Origin: Mycobacterium florentinum
GTDB lineage: Bacteria; Actinomycetota; Actinomycetes; Mycobacteriales; Mycobacteriaceae
Assembly (NCBI RefSeq): GCF_010730355.1
Contig: NZ_AP022576.1
Location: 6,155,860-6,219,859, forward strand
Length of the DNA stretch: 64,000 nucleotides
Direction of reading: 5' to 3'
The stretch's first letter is position 1; the number at the start of each line of letters is the position of its first letter. A program made the translations under genes and the position numbers. Under the pieces are notes generated by a model. That model was given only the letters and a program-made list of their open reading frames with translations. It did no database searches and was not told where the DNA came from. Shown here one piece after another: positions 9,414-17,764 of the stretch.

Positions 9414-10247
9414 CTACGCTCGTCGTTCTTCCACGGCATCGAGCGCCTGCCGTGCAGCACGCGGTGAGGTTTGGAGCCAGGCATGAATTCGTTCGGCCAC
9501 CGACGCCCACTGGGGCTCGACCATCATGTTGTGGCCCATGCTGGGAAAGATCTCCGCTCGGGTGCGATAGGCACGCGCGGTGGCGTGGACTTCGCGCGGG
9601 GTGAAACACCCGTCGTCCTCGGCGCCCAGCACCAATACCGGGGTGTTGACGCGATCGGGTTTGGGCAGGTTGAGAAACAACATGTCGAGGAACCATCTGC
9701 CCGCATATTCTTCCCCCAAGGCCGCGGTGTAGCGCACCACGTCGTCCTGCGGCGTGTATCGGGAATAGAAATGCTCGCGGGCTAATTCGGGTGTGCCGCC
9801 TATTCCGTGTAAAGACTTGGTAGTCAGCAGGGTTCGTGCGGTGTGCCATGGGTGTCGCCTGCCGATGCGCAACATGAATCTGGTGACCCCGCTGGGCGGT
9901 GCGGAGGCAAGCAACACCGCGGCCGGTGCATCGTGTGACTCCAGGTACTTCTGCACGACGAAACCGCCCAGCGAGTGGCCGACCACGATCGGCGGGGTGG
10001 GCAGGTCGTTGGCGACGGATGCGACATCGTCGACGTAGTCGGCGATCGAACAAAAGAGATTTCGCTTCGGCTCGGCGCTCTTGCCGTGGCTGCGCAGGCT
10101 TAGCGCGAGCGACCGATAGCCCCGTTCGGCGAAGAAGTCCAGGAAGTGCTCGTCCCAATACCAGGCGCCGTGCCAGGCGCCGTGGACAAACACCACCGGT
10201 GGTTTTGTCGAATCGCGGCACGGTCCCTTTTCGATCACCTCAAGCAT
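9414..10247 (-). CDS. Alpha/beta hydrolase (serine type)
   Basis: A 277-residue alpha/beta-hydrolase: oxyanion motif VFVHGAWHGAW near residue 20, nucleophile elbow GHSLGG near residue 90, the acid probably in LGAEDDGCF near 210, and the His in MGHNMM near 238. An esterase/lipase-like catalytic triad; no signal peptide, so cytosolic. ATG 10247. The substrate is not indicated. Its 3' end is 9 bp from the convergent TetR gene. Confidence 0.83.
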   Translation of the reverse strand: MLEVIEKGPCRDSTKPPVVFVHGAWHGAWYWDEHFLDFFAERGYRSLALSLRSHGKSAEPKRNLFCSIADYVDDVASVANDLPTPPIVVGHSLGGFVVQKYLESHDAPAAVLLASAPPSGVTRFMLRIGRRHPWHTARTLLTTKSLHGIGGTPELAREHFYSRYTPQDDVVRYTAALGEEYAGRWFLDMLFLNLPKPDRVNTPVLVLGAEDDGCFTPREVHATARAYRTRAEIFPSMGHNMMVEPQWASVAERIHAWLQTSPRAARQALDAVEERRA

Positions 10248-10315
10248 GGGCAGACTCCTTTGTCGCGCCTTGAGATTAGCTTCTGGCCACCCGCGACGAG
10301 GGAAAAAGGACGATA

Positions 10316-11203
10316 ATGGTGGTCGCCACCGAACCCGAGGAGTTGCCAGACGTGACGGTGGATTCGTCCGAACAGCGCACCCTGGTTTTGACGGCGTTTC
10401 CCGTCGAGGCCGATGAGGTGCTGTCCCACACCACGCTCGAGGCCGACCCCGTGGTGGTCGCCGACGGTCGGCATTTCTATCTCGGCTCGATCCGCGGCAA
10501 GAAGGTCATCGTGGCCATGACCGGCATCGGCCTGGTCAATGCGACCGATACCACCGAGACCGCGTTGACCTACTTCGCCAGCACCGTTGGCGCTGTGGTG
10601 TTTTCGGGTGTCGCGGGCGGTGCCGGGCGCACCGGCATCGCCGACGTCGCGATACCGGCACGCTGGACGCTGGACCACGGCAAGACGTTTCATCCGGTCG
10701 ACGCCGGCATGTTGGCGGCGGCCGAGACCCTCTCCGTCACACTGCAAAGCGCCAGACGGATGCGCCACGAGCCGCTGCTGCTGGTCGGTGGTGACGGCTG
10801 CAGCTACGACAACAACAACGGGCGAGCATTCCCGGGTATCCCGCACGGCGGCGGGGTGTTCGGCTGCCAGCCGCGAACGGCACCCGATCGCTCGTTCTTC
10901 TGCACCGGCAACTTCTTCAGGGCGGCGTGGCCGTGGCTGAGGCACGGCCTGATCAGCAACGCGAAGGTGGTGTCGGCGGCCGACCCGGCCTTCGATGCGA
11001 CCGACAGCGAGACCGCCGCGGCGCAGGCCGTCGCGGATGCGCGTGGCGTGCCGTTTTTGGGGATCCGCGGAATGTCGGACGGCCCGGGTGATCCACTTCG
11101 CCTGCCGGGCTTCCCATTTCAGTTCTTCGTCTACAAGAAGGTCGCCGCGGTCAACGCCGCGCGCGTGACGGCGGCGTTTCTGCGGCGCTGGGCCGGCCCC
11201 TGA
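10316..11203 (+). CDS. Phosphorylase-superfamily (MTA/SAH nucleosidase-like) protein
   Basis: 295 residues with the nucleoside phosphorylase fold pattern: a strand-turn [18 protein letters not shown] near residue 65, then VVFSGVAGG near residue 97, as in 5'-methylthioadenosine/S-adenosylhomocysteine nucleosidases, and a C-terminal [10 protein letters not shown] block whose Asp would be the catalytic acid. A middle insertion rich in Gly and Asn ([20 protein letters not shown]) is unusual for MTAN enzymes. Could be a nucleosidase with a different substrate. Divergent from the hydrolase at 10247. Confidence 0.7.
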   Translation: MVVATEPEELPDVTVDSSEQRTLVLTAFPVEADEVLSHTTLEADPVVVADGRHFYLGSIRGKKVIVAMTGIGLVNATDTTETALTYFASTVGAVVFSGVAGGAGRTGIADVAIPARWTLDHGKTFHPVDAGMLAAAETLSVTLQSARRMRHEPLLLVGGDGCSYDNNNGRAFPGIPHGGGVFGCQPRTAPDRSFFCTGNFFRAAWPWLRHGLISNAKVVSAADPAFDATDSETAAAQAVADARGVPFLGIRGMSDGPGDPLRLPGFPFQFFVYKKVAAVNAARVTAAFLRRWAGP

Positions 11204-11204
11204 T

Positions 11205-12059
11205 TTACTCGGCGCCGCGAGCGACGGGATGGGTTGGGTCCGAAGACCACTCGGACCACGACCCCGGATACAGCGCCGCCTCACATCCCATCGCCGCGAG
11301 AGCGGCGACCGCGATGGTTGCGGTCACGCCCGATCCGCAGTAGGCGCCCAACGGGGCGTCGCGATCGATGCCGCGGTCGGAGAGCTGCTGGGCGAGCGCG
11401 TAGTCACCGAGGAACGTGCCGTCGGCGGCCAGCACGGAGCCGCTGGGCAGATTCCGGGCCCCCGGGATGTGACCGGCGACGGCGTCGACGGGTTCGGTGT
11501 CGCCGCGATAACGTTCCGGCGCACGCGCGTCGAGCAGGGTCACGACGCCCGCGCCGGCTTGTTCGGCCGTCAGGGTGGGCCGAGCACCGGCATACAGATC
11601 ATTATGGGGCACAACGACATTGCCTGCCGCGGGGGTGACCCCGCCGGTCTCGAGGCCACGCCCGGCCGCCCGCCACGCGCCCAGTCCGCCGTCGAGGATG
11701 CGAACGTTCGCCAGGCCCGCCGCGGTCAGCACCCACCAGGCCCGCGCGGAACCCGCCCGATTCCAGTCGTCATAGACCACGACCAACGCGTCCTGCTGGA
11801 CACCCCAGCGGCGGGCGGCGGCCTGCAGGCTTCGTCCCGACGGCAGTGGGTGGCGGCCGCGACCGGTGACGGTGTGATCGCTGAGGTCGTCGTCGAGGGA
11901 CACATAGACCGCGCCGGGGAGATGACCGTCGAGGTAGGCCGCTCGCCCGTCGGGCTCGTCGATGCGCCAACGGACATCCAATATGGTCGGCGGATCGTCG
12001 GCCTCGATCAGGTCGGCCAGCTCCGTGGCGGTGATCAGCACCCGGTCGCGCGTTTCCAC
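11205..12059 (-). CDS. sseB: Thiosulfate sulfurtransferase, two rhodanese domains
   Basis: A 284-residue tandem rhodanese. The N-terminal domain (LDVRWRIDEPDG...) is the inactive structural one; the C-terminal domain has the active-site loop AYCGSGVTA with the persulfide Cys near residue 239. Transfers sulfane sulfur from thiosulfate or mercaptopyruvate to thiol acceptors in the cytosol. Length and position near the Na+/H+ antiporter match M. tuberculosis SseB (Rv2291) and YjcE (Rv2287), which is the basis for the symbol. It converges with the nucleosidase-like gene, the stops being 2 bp apart. Confidence 0.82.
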   Translation of the reverse strand: METRDRVLITATELADLIEADDPPTILDVRWRIDEPDGRAAYLDGHLPGAVYVSLDDDLSDHTVTGRGRHPLPSGRSLQAAARRWGVQQDALVVVYDDWNRAGSARAWWVLTAAGLANVRILDGGLGAWRAAGRGLETGGVTPAAGNVVVPHNDLYAGARPTLTAEQAGAGVVTLLDARAPERYRGDTEPVDAVAGHIPGARNLPSGSVLAADGTFLGDYALAQQLSDRGIDRDAPLGAYCGSGVTATIAVAALAAMGCEAALYPGSWSEWSSDPTHPVARGAE

Positions 12060-12170
12060 GGTCCACCTCCTCGTCGTCTCCGACGAGCCTAGTCCCCGGG
12101 CCGAAAGTGGCTCGGCTCAGCAAACAACGGCGTAGGGTCCGATCATCACCGTCCGTCGATGGGAGGCTGC

Positions 12171-12635
12171 ATGGGCAACGTCTATCGAGCAGCGCTCGTG
12201 GCGGGCGTCGTGCTCGCGGTCGTGACGGCGATACCGGCCGACGCGATGCCGAATACGCAATGCACGCTGGCGACTCCGGTGACCGAAGTGCACAGCCTGT
12301 CGCAGCTACCGCCGGCGCTCGTCAAACTCCTGCCACCCATCGCGGACATCGGCGCGCCGTTCAACAAGACGGATTCGGTCAACGATCCGACGTTGCCGTT
12401 CCGGCGGCTGATCCGGGCCGGCAACCGGGACGCCGACTGGTTCGTCTGGTACGAGCACGGCGGCGTGGGCTACTTCTGGCAAGCGGTGGTGGCGCGCGTC
12501 GTACCGGGCAGCCCGCCGGCGGTGATCGCGAATGCGGGAACCATTACCGACACGCTGTGCAGTCTCACCGACGGCGCGTTCGCCGGCCACGTCCCGCCGT
12601 ACCCGCCGGGCTCCTGGGGCGCTTCCGACTTCTAG
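12171..12635 (+). CDS. Small secreted protein of unknown function
   Basis: About 154 residues. A signal peptide (hydrophobic AALVAGVVLAVVTA, cleavage near ADA-MPN) precedes a mature domain with two Cys, one near the start (TQCTLA) and one near the end (DTLCSL), likely a disulfide in the exported protein. ATG 12171 is preceded 4 nt upstream by GGGAGG, which favours it over the in-frame ATG at 12159. No recognised domain. Mycobacterial small exported proteins of this layout are common. Confidence 0.7.
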   Translation: MGNVYRAALVAGVVLAVVTAIPADAMPNTQCTLATPVTEVHSLSQLPPALVKLLPPIADIGAPFNKTDSVNDPTLPFRRLIRAGNRDADWFVWYEHGGVGYFWQAVVARVVPGSPPAVIANAGTITDTLCSLTDGAFAGHVPPYPPGSWGASDF

Positions 12636-12665
12636 TGGCTACGCGGCTTGCTTTGGCTCGCCGAA

Positions 12666-12715
12666 CGTGGGTGATATGCACGAAAAGTGCTGGAATTGAG
12701 TGCATATCACCCACG
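12666..12715. terminator. 16-bp perfect inverted repeat between convergent genes
   Basis: CGTGGGTGATATGCAC (12666-12681), an 18-nt loop and the exact reverse complement at 12700-12715. The loop contains a nested GCAC/GTGC. It sits between the secreted protein (stop 12635) and mgtA (stop 12789), which converge. There is no U-tract, so it may be a bidirectional U-less terminator; the same placement as the palindrome at 1596-1629. Confidence 0.55.
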
Positions 12716-12788
12716 CTCGACGTTGCTTGCGATGCCGCTGAACGGTATAAGCGGCCAATCGCGGATTAACGACCCACGACGCTAGCGG

Positions 12789-13922
12789 CTACGCGGCGTC
12801 GTTGTCCGGCCCGTCGACGGCGGGTCCCAACGTCGCCAGCATGCCGGCCGCTGCCCGCTGCCAGGTGAAGTTCTCCGCGCGGCGCCGCGCGGAGGTCCGA
12901 CGGTGATATTCGGGCAGGCTGATGACCGTGCCGACGGCCCTGGCGATGGCCTCCGGGTGGTTGTCCGCCGACGCACCGCTGTCCGGGGTGATGATCTCGG
13001 TGAGCGCCGAGGTGCGGGACACCACGGCCGGCGTGCCACAGGCCAGCGATTCCAGCGCGGCCAACCCGAACGTTTCGTGCGGCCCCGGTGCCAGCGTGAC
13101 GTCCGCCGAGGCCAGCAGCCCGGCGACGGTGTCCCGGTTGGAGACGAACCCGGTGAAGTCGATCGGCAGTCCGGTGGCCTGTCGCTGCAGCTTGGCCCGC
13201 ATCGGTCCCTCGCCCATGACGACCAGTCGGGCGTCGACGCCGAAGTCGCACAGCGCGGCCAGCGCGTCGATGCTGCGATCCGCCCGCTTCTCCACCGACA
13301 ACCGGCCGCAGTGCACCAGCAGCAGCTGCTCTGGGGTGGCCCATTGCCGGCGAACCAGGGGAGAGTGCCGACTCGGGTGGAAGGTCTTCAGGTCCACGCC
13401 CAGCGGCACGGTGACGACGTTCGTGGCGCCGATGCGGTCGAATTCTTCGCGCGCGAAACCGGTAGTGCAGACGACGGTGTCGTAGTCGGCTGCGGTGCGG
13501 CCGTTGGCAAAATCGGCGAGGCTGCGCGCCGGCCGACGCGGAAGTATTTGGCCCGCAAGGCGATCCAGGCGTTCATGCGAAATCATTACGGTGGTGGCGC
13601 CGTGATCGCGACCCCACCGTCCCAGTGACCTCAGCGTGAGCCGGTCGGAAACTTCCAACGCGTCGGGTTGCAGTGCTTCCAGCAGCGCCTTGACCGGGCC
13701 CGGCATCACCGCGCGGTAACCACCGGTGAAGGGAATCAGCCAGGCGGGCATGGTGATTCGCACCACACCAGTCGGCAGCAGGGTACGTTCTGCGCGCGGA
13801 CCAGGGACGATCAAAAACACTTCGTGGCCGCTGGCGCTGTATTCGGCGCCCAATCGATCCACCGCGGTGCGAAGGCCGCCGGACCGCGGGCCATAGAAGT
13901 TAGCGACCTGTACAACGCGCAT
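12789..13922 (-). CDS. mgtA: GDP-mannose-dependent alpha-mannosyltransferase
   Basis: A 377-residue GT4-type glycosyltransferase. The start MRVVQVANFYGPRSGGLRT, the middle VVCTTGFAREEFDRIG and the donor-site block APGPHETFGLAALESLACG (with the GT4 ExFGxxxxE pattern) match what I recall of M. tuberculosis Rv0557 (MgtA, formerly PimB) almost residue for residue. That enzyme mannosylates a glucuronosyl-diacylglycerol in the membrane. ATG 13922 is the family start; the frame continues upstream to 13952. Here it is far from the Rv0557 neighbourhood, so a second copy elsewhere cannot be excluded. Confidence 0.8.
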   Translation of the reverse strand: MRVVQVANFYGPRSGGLRTAVDRLGAEYSASGHEVFLIVPGPRAERTLLPTGVVRITMPAWLIPFTGGYRAVMPGPVKALLEALQPDALEVSDRLTLRSLGRWGRDHGATTVMISHERLDRLAGQILPRRPARSLADFANGRTAADYDTVVCTTGFAREEFDRIGATNVVTVPLGVDLKTFHPSRHSPLVRRQWATPEQLLLVHCGRLSVEKRADRSIDALAALCDFGVDARLVVMGEGPMRAKLQRQATGLPIDFTGFVSNRDTVAGLLASADVTLAPGPHETFGLAALESLACGTPAVVSRTSALTEIITPDSGASADNHPEAIARAVGTVISLPEYHRRTSARRRAENFTWQRAAAGMLATLGPAVDGPDNDAA

Positions 13923-14025
13923 AAGCTGAGGACACGTGGCGCTTGTGTGCACTCAACGATGCAGACCTGACGTGTGCCTTAACACTCCATGAATTCGGCT
14001 GATAGACGGCGGTAATGAGATTGGC

Positions 14026-14105
14026 TGTGCGTTCGCGGCGTTGAGTGTGCGGCTGCGGCGGCGAGTGTGCGTTCGCGGCGTTGGGTGTGCGGCTGCGGCT
14101 GCGAC
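14026..14105. repeat. Two tandem copies of a 40-bp unit
   Basis: The unit starting TGTGCGTTCGCGGCGTTG at 14026 repeats at 14066 with only a few mismatches. It lies in the aberrant 3' part of the truncated ATPase, next to mgtA, and may be a scar of the deletion or a preexisting intergenic repeat. Confidence 0.75.
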
Positions 14106-14120
14106 ACGCCGAGCGGCCGC

Positions 14121-14160
14121 GCCCACGATGCACACGCAAAGCCGACGATGCGCACGCAAA
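14121..14160. repeat. Two tandem copies of a 20-bp unit
   Basis: GCCCACGATGCACACGCAAA (14121-14140) is followed directly by a copy with two mismatches (14141-14160). It sits exactly where the ATPase reading frame stops looking like the family. Confidence 0.75.
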
Positions 14161-14950
14161 GGCTAGGGCGTCTGCGATGACACGGCTTAACTCGTCGGAC
14201 CCCGACTCGAGAATCGTCTGAATCGCCGCGGCCAGGTCGCTGCCGTCGTCGGAGAGCACCGGGGTACGGGTGCCCACCTGCGGGTGCCGGGCCGGCGCCC
14301 GGCCGTCGACGCGGAAGCCGTCGTAGAACCGCCACCCGCGCAGCCGTTCCCGCACGGCGGCGAGTTCGGGAAGGGCGTGCGGATTGGCATACTCGGCGAG
14401 CACGCTGCGGTACAACGGCAACGAGCGGCTCAGCTCGTCAAAACCGTTGCCGGAGTTGACGGCTTCGGCGAACCCCCGCGACCGGCGCACCAGCGTCGCG
14501 CTCGGCCGCAACACCGGCCCGGCGAACAACACCTCCCGTTTGATCTCGGGATCGCGGGCAAAGACGGACTTGCCCGCCGACTGTGGGAGGCCCAGGTCGA
14601 CCAGATATCCGAAATCGTGTGCAGCGAAGCCCATTTCGAGCGATACCGGCCGGGTGTGGACCGCGCCTTCGGTCCGCTGCGTGCGCCGCGCGCCATCCAG
14701 TCGCTCGGGCCCGGCCCACAGCACCGATTGCAGCCCGCCCTCGCGGGCCAGCGAGCCGATGACCTCGCCGCGGCCGCAATCCGCCAGCAGCCGCAGCGCG
14801 CGGTATACCGACGACTTTCCCGCGCCGTTGGCCCCGGTGATGATCGACAGCCGCCCCAGCGGCAGGATGACCTCGCGCAGCGACCGGTATCCGCGGGTGG
14901 CGACCGTCTGCAACATGTCGCCGACTGTACGGTCAACGTCCGACGCGTTG

Positions 14951-16537
14951 TCAGTTGTCGGCGGTGTCGAGCAGTTGCACCTCTTCGAGATCCATCTCGG
15001 CCTGCAACTCGCGCAGCACGATGTCGTCGATGACCCGTTGATTGCGCAGCCTGGTGACGGCCCGGCGCTTGTGCTCGAGCACTCCGAGGCGCACCCGTCG
15101 CACCAACTCGTTGCGCTCGCTCAAGGTGTTCGTCGAATCGTCGCCGTTCTCCGCGATCAGCGCGGCGTGCTCTTCGTATTCCTTTTGCAAGCGGGCCAAC
15201 AGCTTTGGGCTGGCTCCGAGCTCGGCGGCCACCACGGGTAAGGCCTCGAGGGCCGCTTGAGTCCCGCGACAGCGGGCCAGCTGCAGTTCGCTGGCGTACG
15301 CGACATCGTCGGGCATCCGCGCCCAGCGAACGACCGCGGGCAGCGTGATGCCTTGGACCAGGACGGTCGTGAGGATGACGACGACCACGATGAAGATCAG
15401 CAGGCTGCGGTCGGGGAACGGCGCGCCGCTCAGCGTGGTCGTCGGCACGGCGAGTGCGGCCGCCAGCGATACGGCGCCGCGGAATCCGGCCCAGGCGGTC
15501 ACGAAGCGCTGGCGGAACGGCACCCGGCGTTCACGCTGCACCTGGCGGCGGTCGATCAGGCGCAGCAACAGCGTGGTGATCTCGCCCCAGAAAATCCGGG
15601 ACAGGACGACTACGGCGGTGACGGCGAGGGCGATGAACAGTGCGTGGCGGATGCCGCCGTCGACGCCGTTGATGCCGCGCACCGCGCCCGGGATCTGCAC
15701 CCCGACGAACACCCACAGCGAACCGTTGATCAGGAATGTCGCCATGTCCCAGAATCCGTAGGACAGCAGCCGGGAGCGGGCGCGGATCACCAGCGGCCCT
15801 GCGTAGGCGAGCACCAGGGCCGATACCAGGACCGCGACCACGCCGCTGCAGCCCAACGCTTGGGCCAGCAGGAACGCCGCGAACGGCGTCAGCAGGCTCA
15901 TGGCTCCTTCTTCTTGTGGTGCGTCGATCCGCTTGCGCGCCAGGGTCACCAGCCCGCCGACCAGCAGCCCGACCGCGATACCGCCGAAGTAGGAGGTGAC
16001 GAAGCGAAGGACCAGATCGGGCGGGCTGATCTCGGCGCCGCCGACGGCGACGTGCACGGTCACGAAGAACAGCACCAGCGCCGTTCCGTCGTTGATGAGG
16101 CTTTCGCCGCGCAGCACGGTGAGCGTGCGGCGCGGCAACTTTTTCGCCAGGCCGGCGACGGCGGCGGCGTCGGTGGGGGAGAGCACGGCGCCCAGGACCG
16201 CGGCGGTGTGGGATTCCATGCCCAGGGCGCGCGCCGTCCAGGACACGCCGAGCGCGGTCACGATCACCAGAAGGACGCTCAACAAGACGATGATCCGGGC
16301 ATTTGCCCGCAGCTCCCGGATGCTGGTGCCCAGGCCCTCCCAGTAGAGGATGGCCGGCAAGAACAGCAGCAGGACGATCTCGCCGTTGATGTGGATATGC
16401 GCGAAGGCCGGGATCAGGCCTAGCAGCGTGCCGAGAAAAATGAGCAACACCGGCGGGCCCACCCGATAGCGCCGGCCCAGCACCGTTCCGACGATGACGG
16501 CCGACACGAGCGCAACGATGACTTCGAGCCCAAACAC
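14951..16537 (-). CDS. yjcE: Na+/H+ antiporter, CPA1 family
   Basis: 528 residues: about 12 membrane helices over residues 1-410, then a 110-residue charged cytoplasmic tail with coiled-coil character (LLARLQKEYEEH...). Core motifs are visible: LSPTDAAAVAG and GESLINDGTALVLF (the ND pair binds the ion) and GFRGAVSLAAALA. Exchanges Na+ or K+ for H+ across the plasma membrane. Length and neighbourhood (SseB nearby) match M. tuberculosis Rv2287 (YjcE). ATG 16537. Confidence 0.88.
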   Translation of the reverse strand: MFGLEVIVALVSAVIVGTVLGRRYRVGPPVLLIFLGTLLGLIPAFAHIHINGEIVLLLFLPAILYWEGLGTSIRELRANARIIVLLSVLLVIVTALGVSWTARALGMESHTAAVLGAVLSPTDAAAVAGLAKKLPRRTLTVLRGESLINDGTALVLFFVTVHVAVGGAEISPPDLVLRFVTSYFGGIAVGLLVGGLVTLARKRIDAPQEEGAMSLLTPFAAFLLAQALGCSGVVAVLVSALVLAYAGPLVIRARSRLLSYGFWDMATFLINGSLWVFVGVQIPGAVRGINGVDGGIRHALFIALAVTAVVVLSRIFWGEITTLLLRLIDRRQVQRERRVPFRQRFVTAWAGFRGAVSLAAALAVPTTTLSGAPFPDRSLLIFIVVVVILTTVLVQGITLPAVVRWARMPDDVAYASELQLARCRGTQAALEALPVVAAELGASPKLLARLQKEYEEHAALIAENGDDSTNTLSERNELVRRVRLGVLEHKRRAVTRLRNQRVIDDIVLRELQAEMDLEEVQLLDTADN

Positions 16538-16628
16538 GAGCCCATCCTGCCGTACGAGACGGCGTCTGGTTACCTGGGCCGAAATACGTCACAAACACGT
16601 AATGGCGCAACGGGTTCGATGAGCTGCC

Positions 16629-17714
16629 CTACGAGCAGTCGCAGCAGCCGCCGCAATCACAGCAGTCGCCGCAGTCGCAGCAGCAGTCGCAGCCATCGCA
16701 GCAGCAGACGCAGGAGCCGTCGCCGCGGCCGCCCTTGCGCTTCACGCCCGCGCCGGGTGTTTCTTCGGGGATTTCGCCCATCGGGTAACCGGCCCCGACG
16801 GGCTGATTGCCGAAGTTGATGGGCTCCTGCTGGCCGTGCGGGGTGCCGCAGGTGGTGTGGCCGGACCGGCTGAAGGTGCGCGAGATCGCGCGTCGCACCT
16901 CGCGGGTCAGTAACTTGTTGGCCAGCCGGCCGTCGGTGAATTCGACGTCGGCCAGCGCCAATTCGATGCCGAGTGCCGCGTCGTCGCACAGTGCGCGGGC
17001 CTGGTCCATCGGAGTTTCGGTGGCGGCCAACGGGTTCCACTTGCCGCGGGCCAGGTCGTCGTCGTAGTCCTCGACCGCGTCGAGCAGGTGCGCCACCCGC
17101 CCGAACAGCCGACCGATCTCGCGCAGCGGCGCCTGATTGTCGGGGCGGCCGGCCAGCACCGCGGTGTAGGCGAATGCCTCGGCGACCGCGGTTTCGGTGG
17201 GCTCGGTCACCAGCAGCAGCGAGCTGCCCGGCCCGGCCGTCGCCTCGAGCTCGGCCTGGCGGTCCATCGCCGCGACGAGCACGCCCGTGTCGAAGCCCAG
17301 GGTGTGACCGGTGTCCGTGCCCTGGCGCACCCAGCGCTCGGCGATGCGTCGTGCGGCCGGTCGGATGCCGGCCGCCCCGACCACGCCGTCGTGGTCGTCG
17401 ACGTGATCGCGGACCCGCGCCGCGGCCAGGGCCAGCGACACGACGGCGGCCAGTCGCGCGCAGTCGCCGGTGGCCACATCGGCGCGACGCATGCCGCGCC
17501 CCGGGCAGGGCCCGGCCTTGCGGCGGGTGGGCTGCTCGGGTGACTGCGCTTCGACCAGAAGCGAGACCACCAGGCCGTCGTAGTTGGTGGCTATCCGCGC
17601 GGACTGGCCGTAGTCGTCGCGCAGGGCCAGGCACAATCCGCACAATTGAGCGGTCCAGGCTGCTGCGAGCTCGCTGCCAAGTCGATGACGGCAGGGCCGG
17701 ATGATGCCAAACAT
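16629..17714 (-). CDS. DUF5685 family protein with cysteine-rich tail
   Basis: 361 residues. It begins MFGIIRPCRHRLGSELAAAW, has an early CGLC motif, a helical core, and ends in a remarkable tail: 15 of the last 27 residues are Cys, alternating with Asp and Gly (CDGCDCCCDCGDCCDCGG). The early Cys plus the tail suggest metal binding or disulfide chemistry. I placed the start at ATG 17714, where family similarity begins; the frame is open to 17783. It lies 50 bp downstream of the MauE-thioredoxin fusion on the same strand, so the two Cys-rich proteins probably work together. Function unknown. Confidence 0.78.
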   Translation of the reverse strand: MFGIIRPCRHRLGSELAAAWTAQLCGLCLALRDDYGQSARIATNYDGLVVSLLVEAQSPEQPTRRKAGPCPGRGMRRADVATGDCARLAAVVSLALAAARVRDHVDDHDGVVGAAGIRPAARRIAERWVRQGTDTGHTLGFDTGVLVAAMDRQAELEATAGPGSSLLLVTEPTETAVAEAFAYTAVLAGRPDNQAPLREIGRLFGRVAHLLDAVEDYDDDLARGKWNPLAATETPMDQARALCDDAALGIELALADVEFTDGRLANKLLTREVRRAISRTFSRSGHTTCGTPHGQQEPINFGNQPVGAGYPMGEIPEETPGAGVKRKGGRGDGSCVCCCDGCDCCCDCGDCCDCGGCCDCS

Positions 17715-17764
17715 CTCACTGAAGCTACCGGACGTCCAGCAAACATGGGGACCGAAACGCTGGC

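Larger units (their letters stand above)
13900..14916 (-). pseudogene. AAA-family ATPase, truncated; 3' half replaced by repeats
   Basis: The first 250 residues are a normal AAA/SMC-like ATPase N-terminus: MLQTVATRGYRSLREV, Walker A GANGAGKSS near residue 29, then a regular alpha/beta domain to VIADALAF (about residue 249). After that the frame reads low-complexity Arg/Ser/His-rich sequence encoded by tandem repeats (14026-14160) and runs 23 bp into mgtA. The ABC signature, Walker B and switch His expected in the C-terminal lobe are absent. So the gene has lost its 3' end by deletion; ATP hydrolysis is not expected. ATG 14916. Confidence 0.75.

Noticed and set aside
16629..16720. Poly-Cys tail as a ribosomal peptide (RiPP) precursor
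   Set aside because: It is the C-terminus of a 361-residue protein and no maturase gene is nearby.
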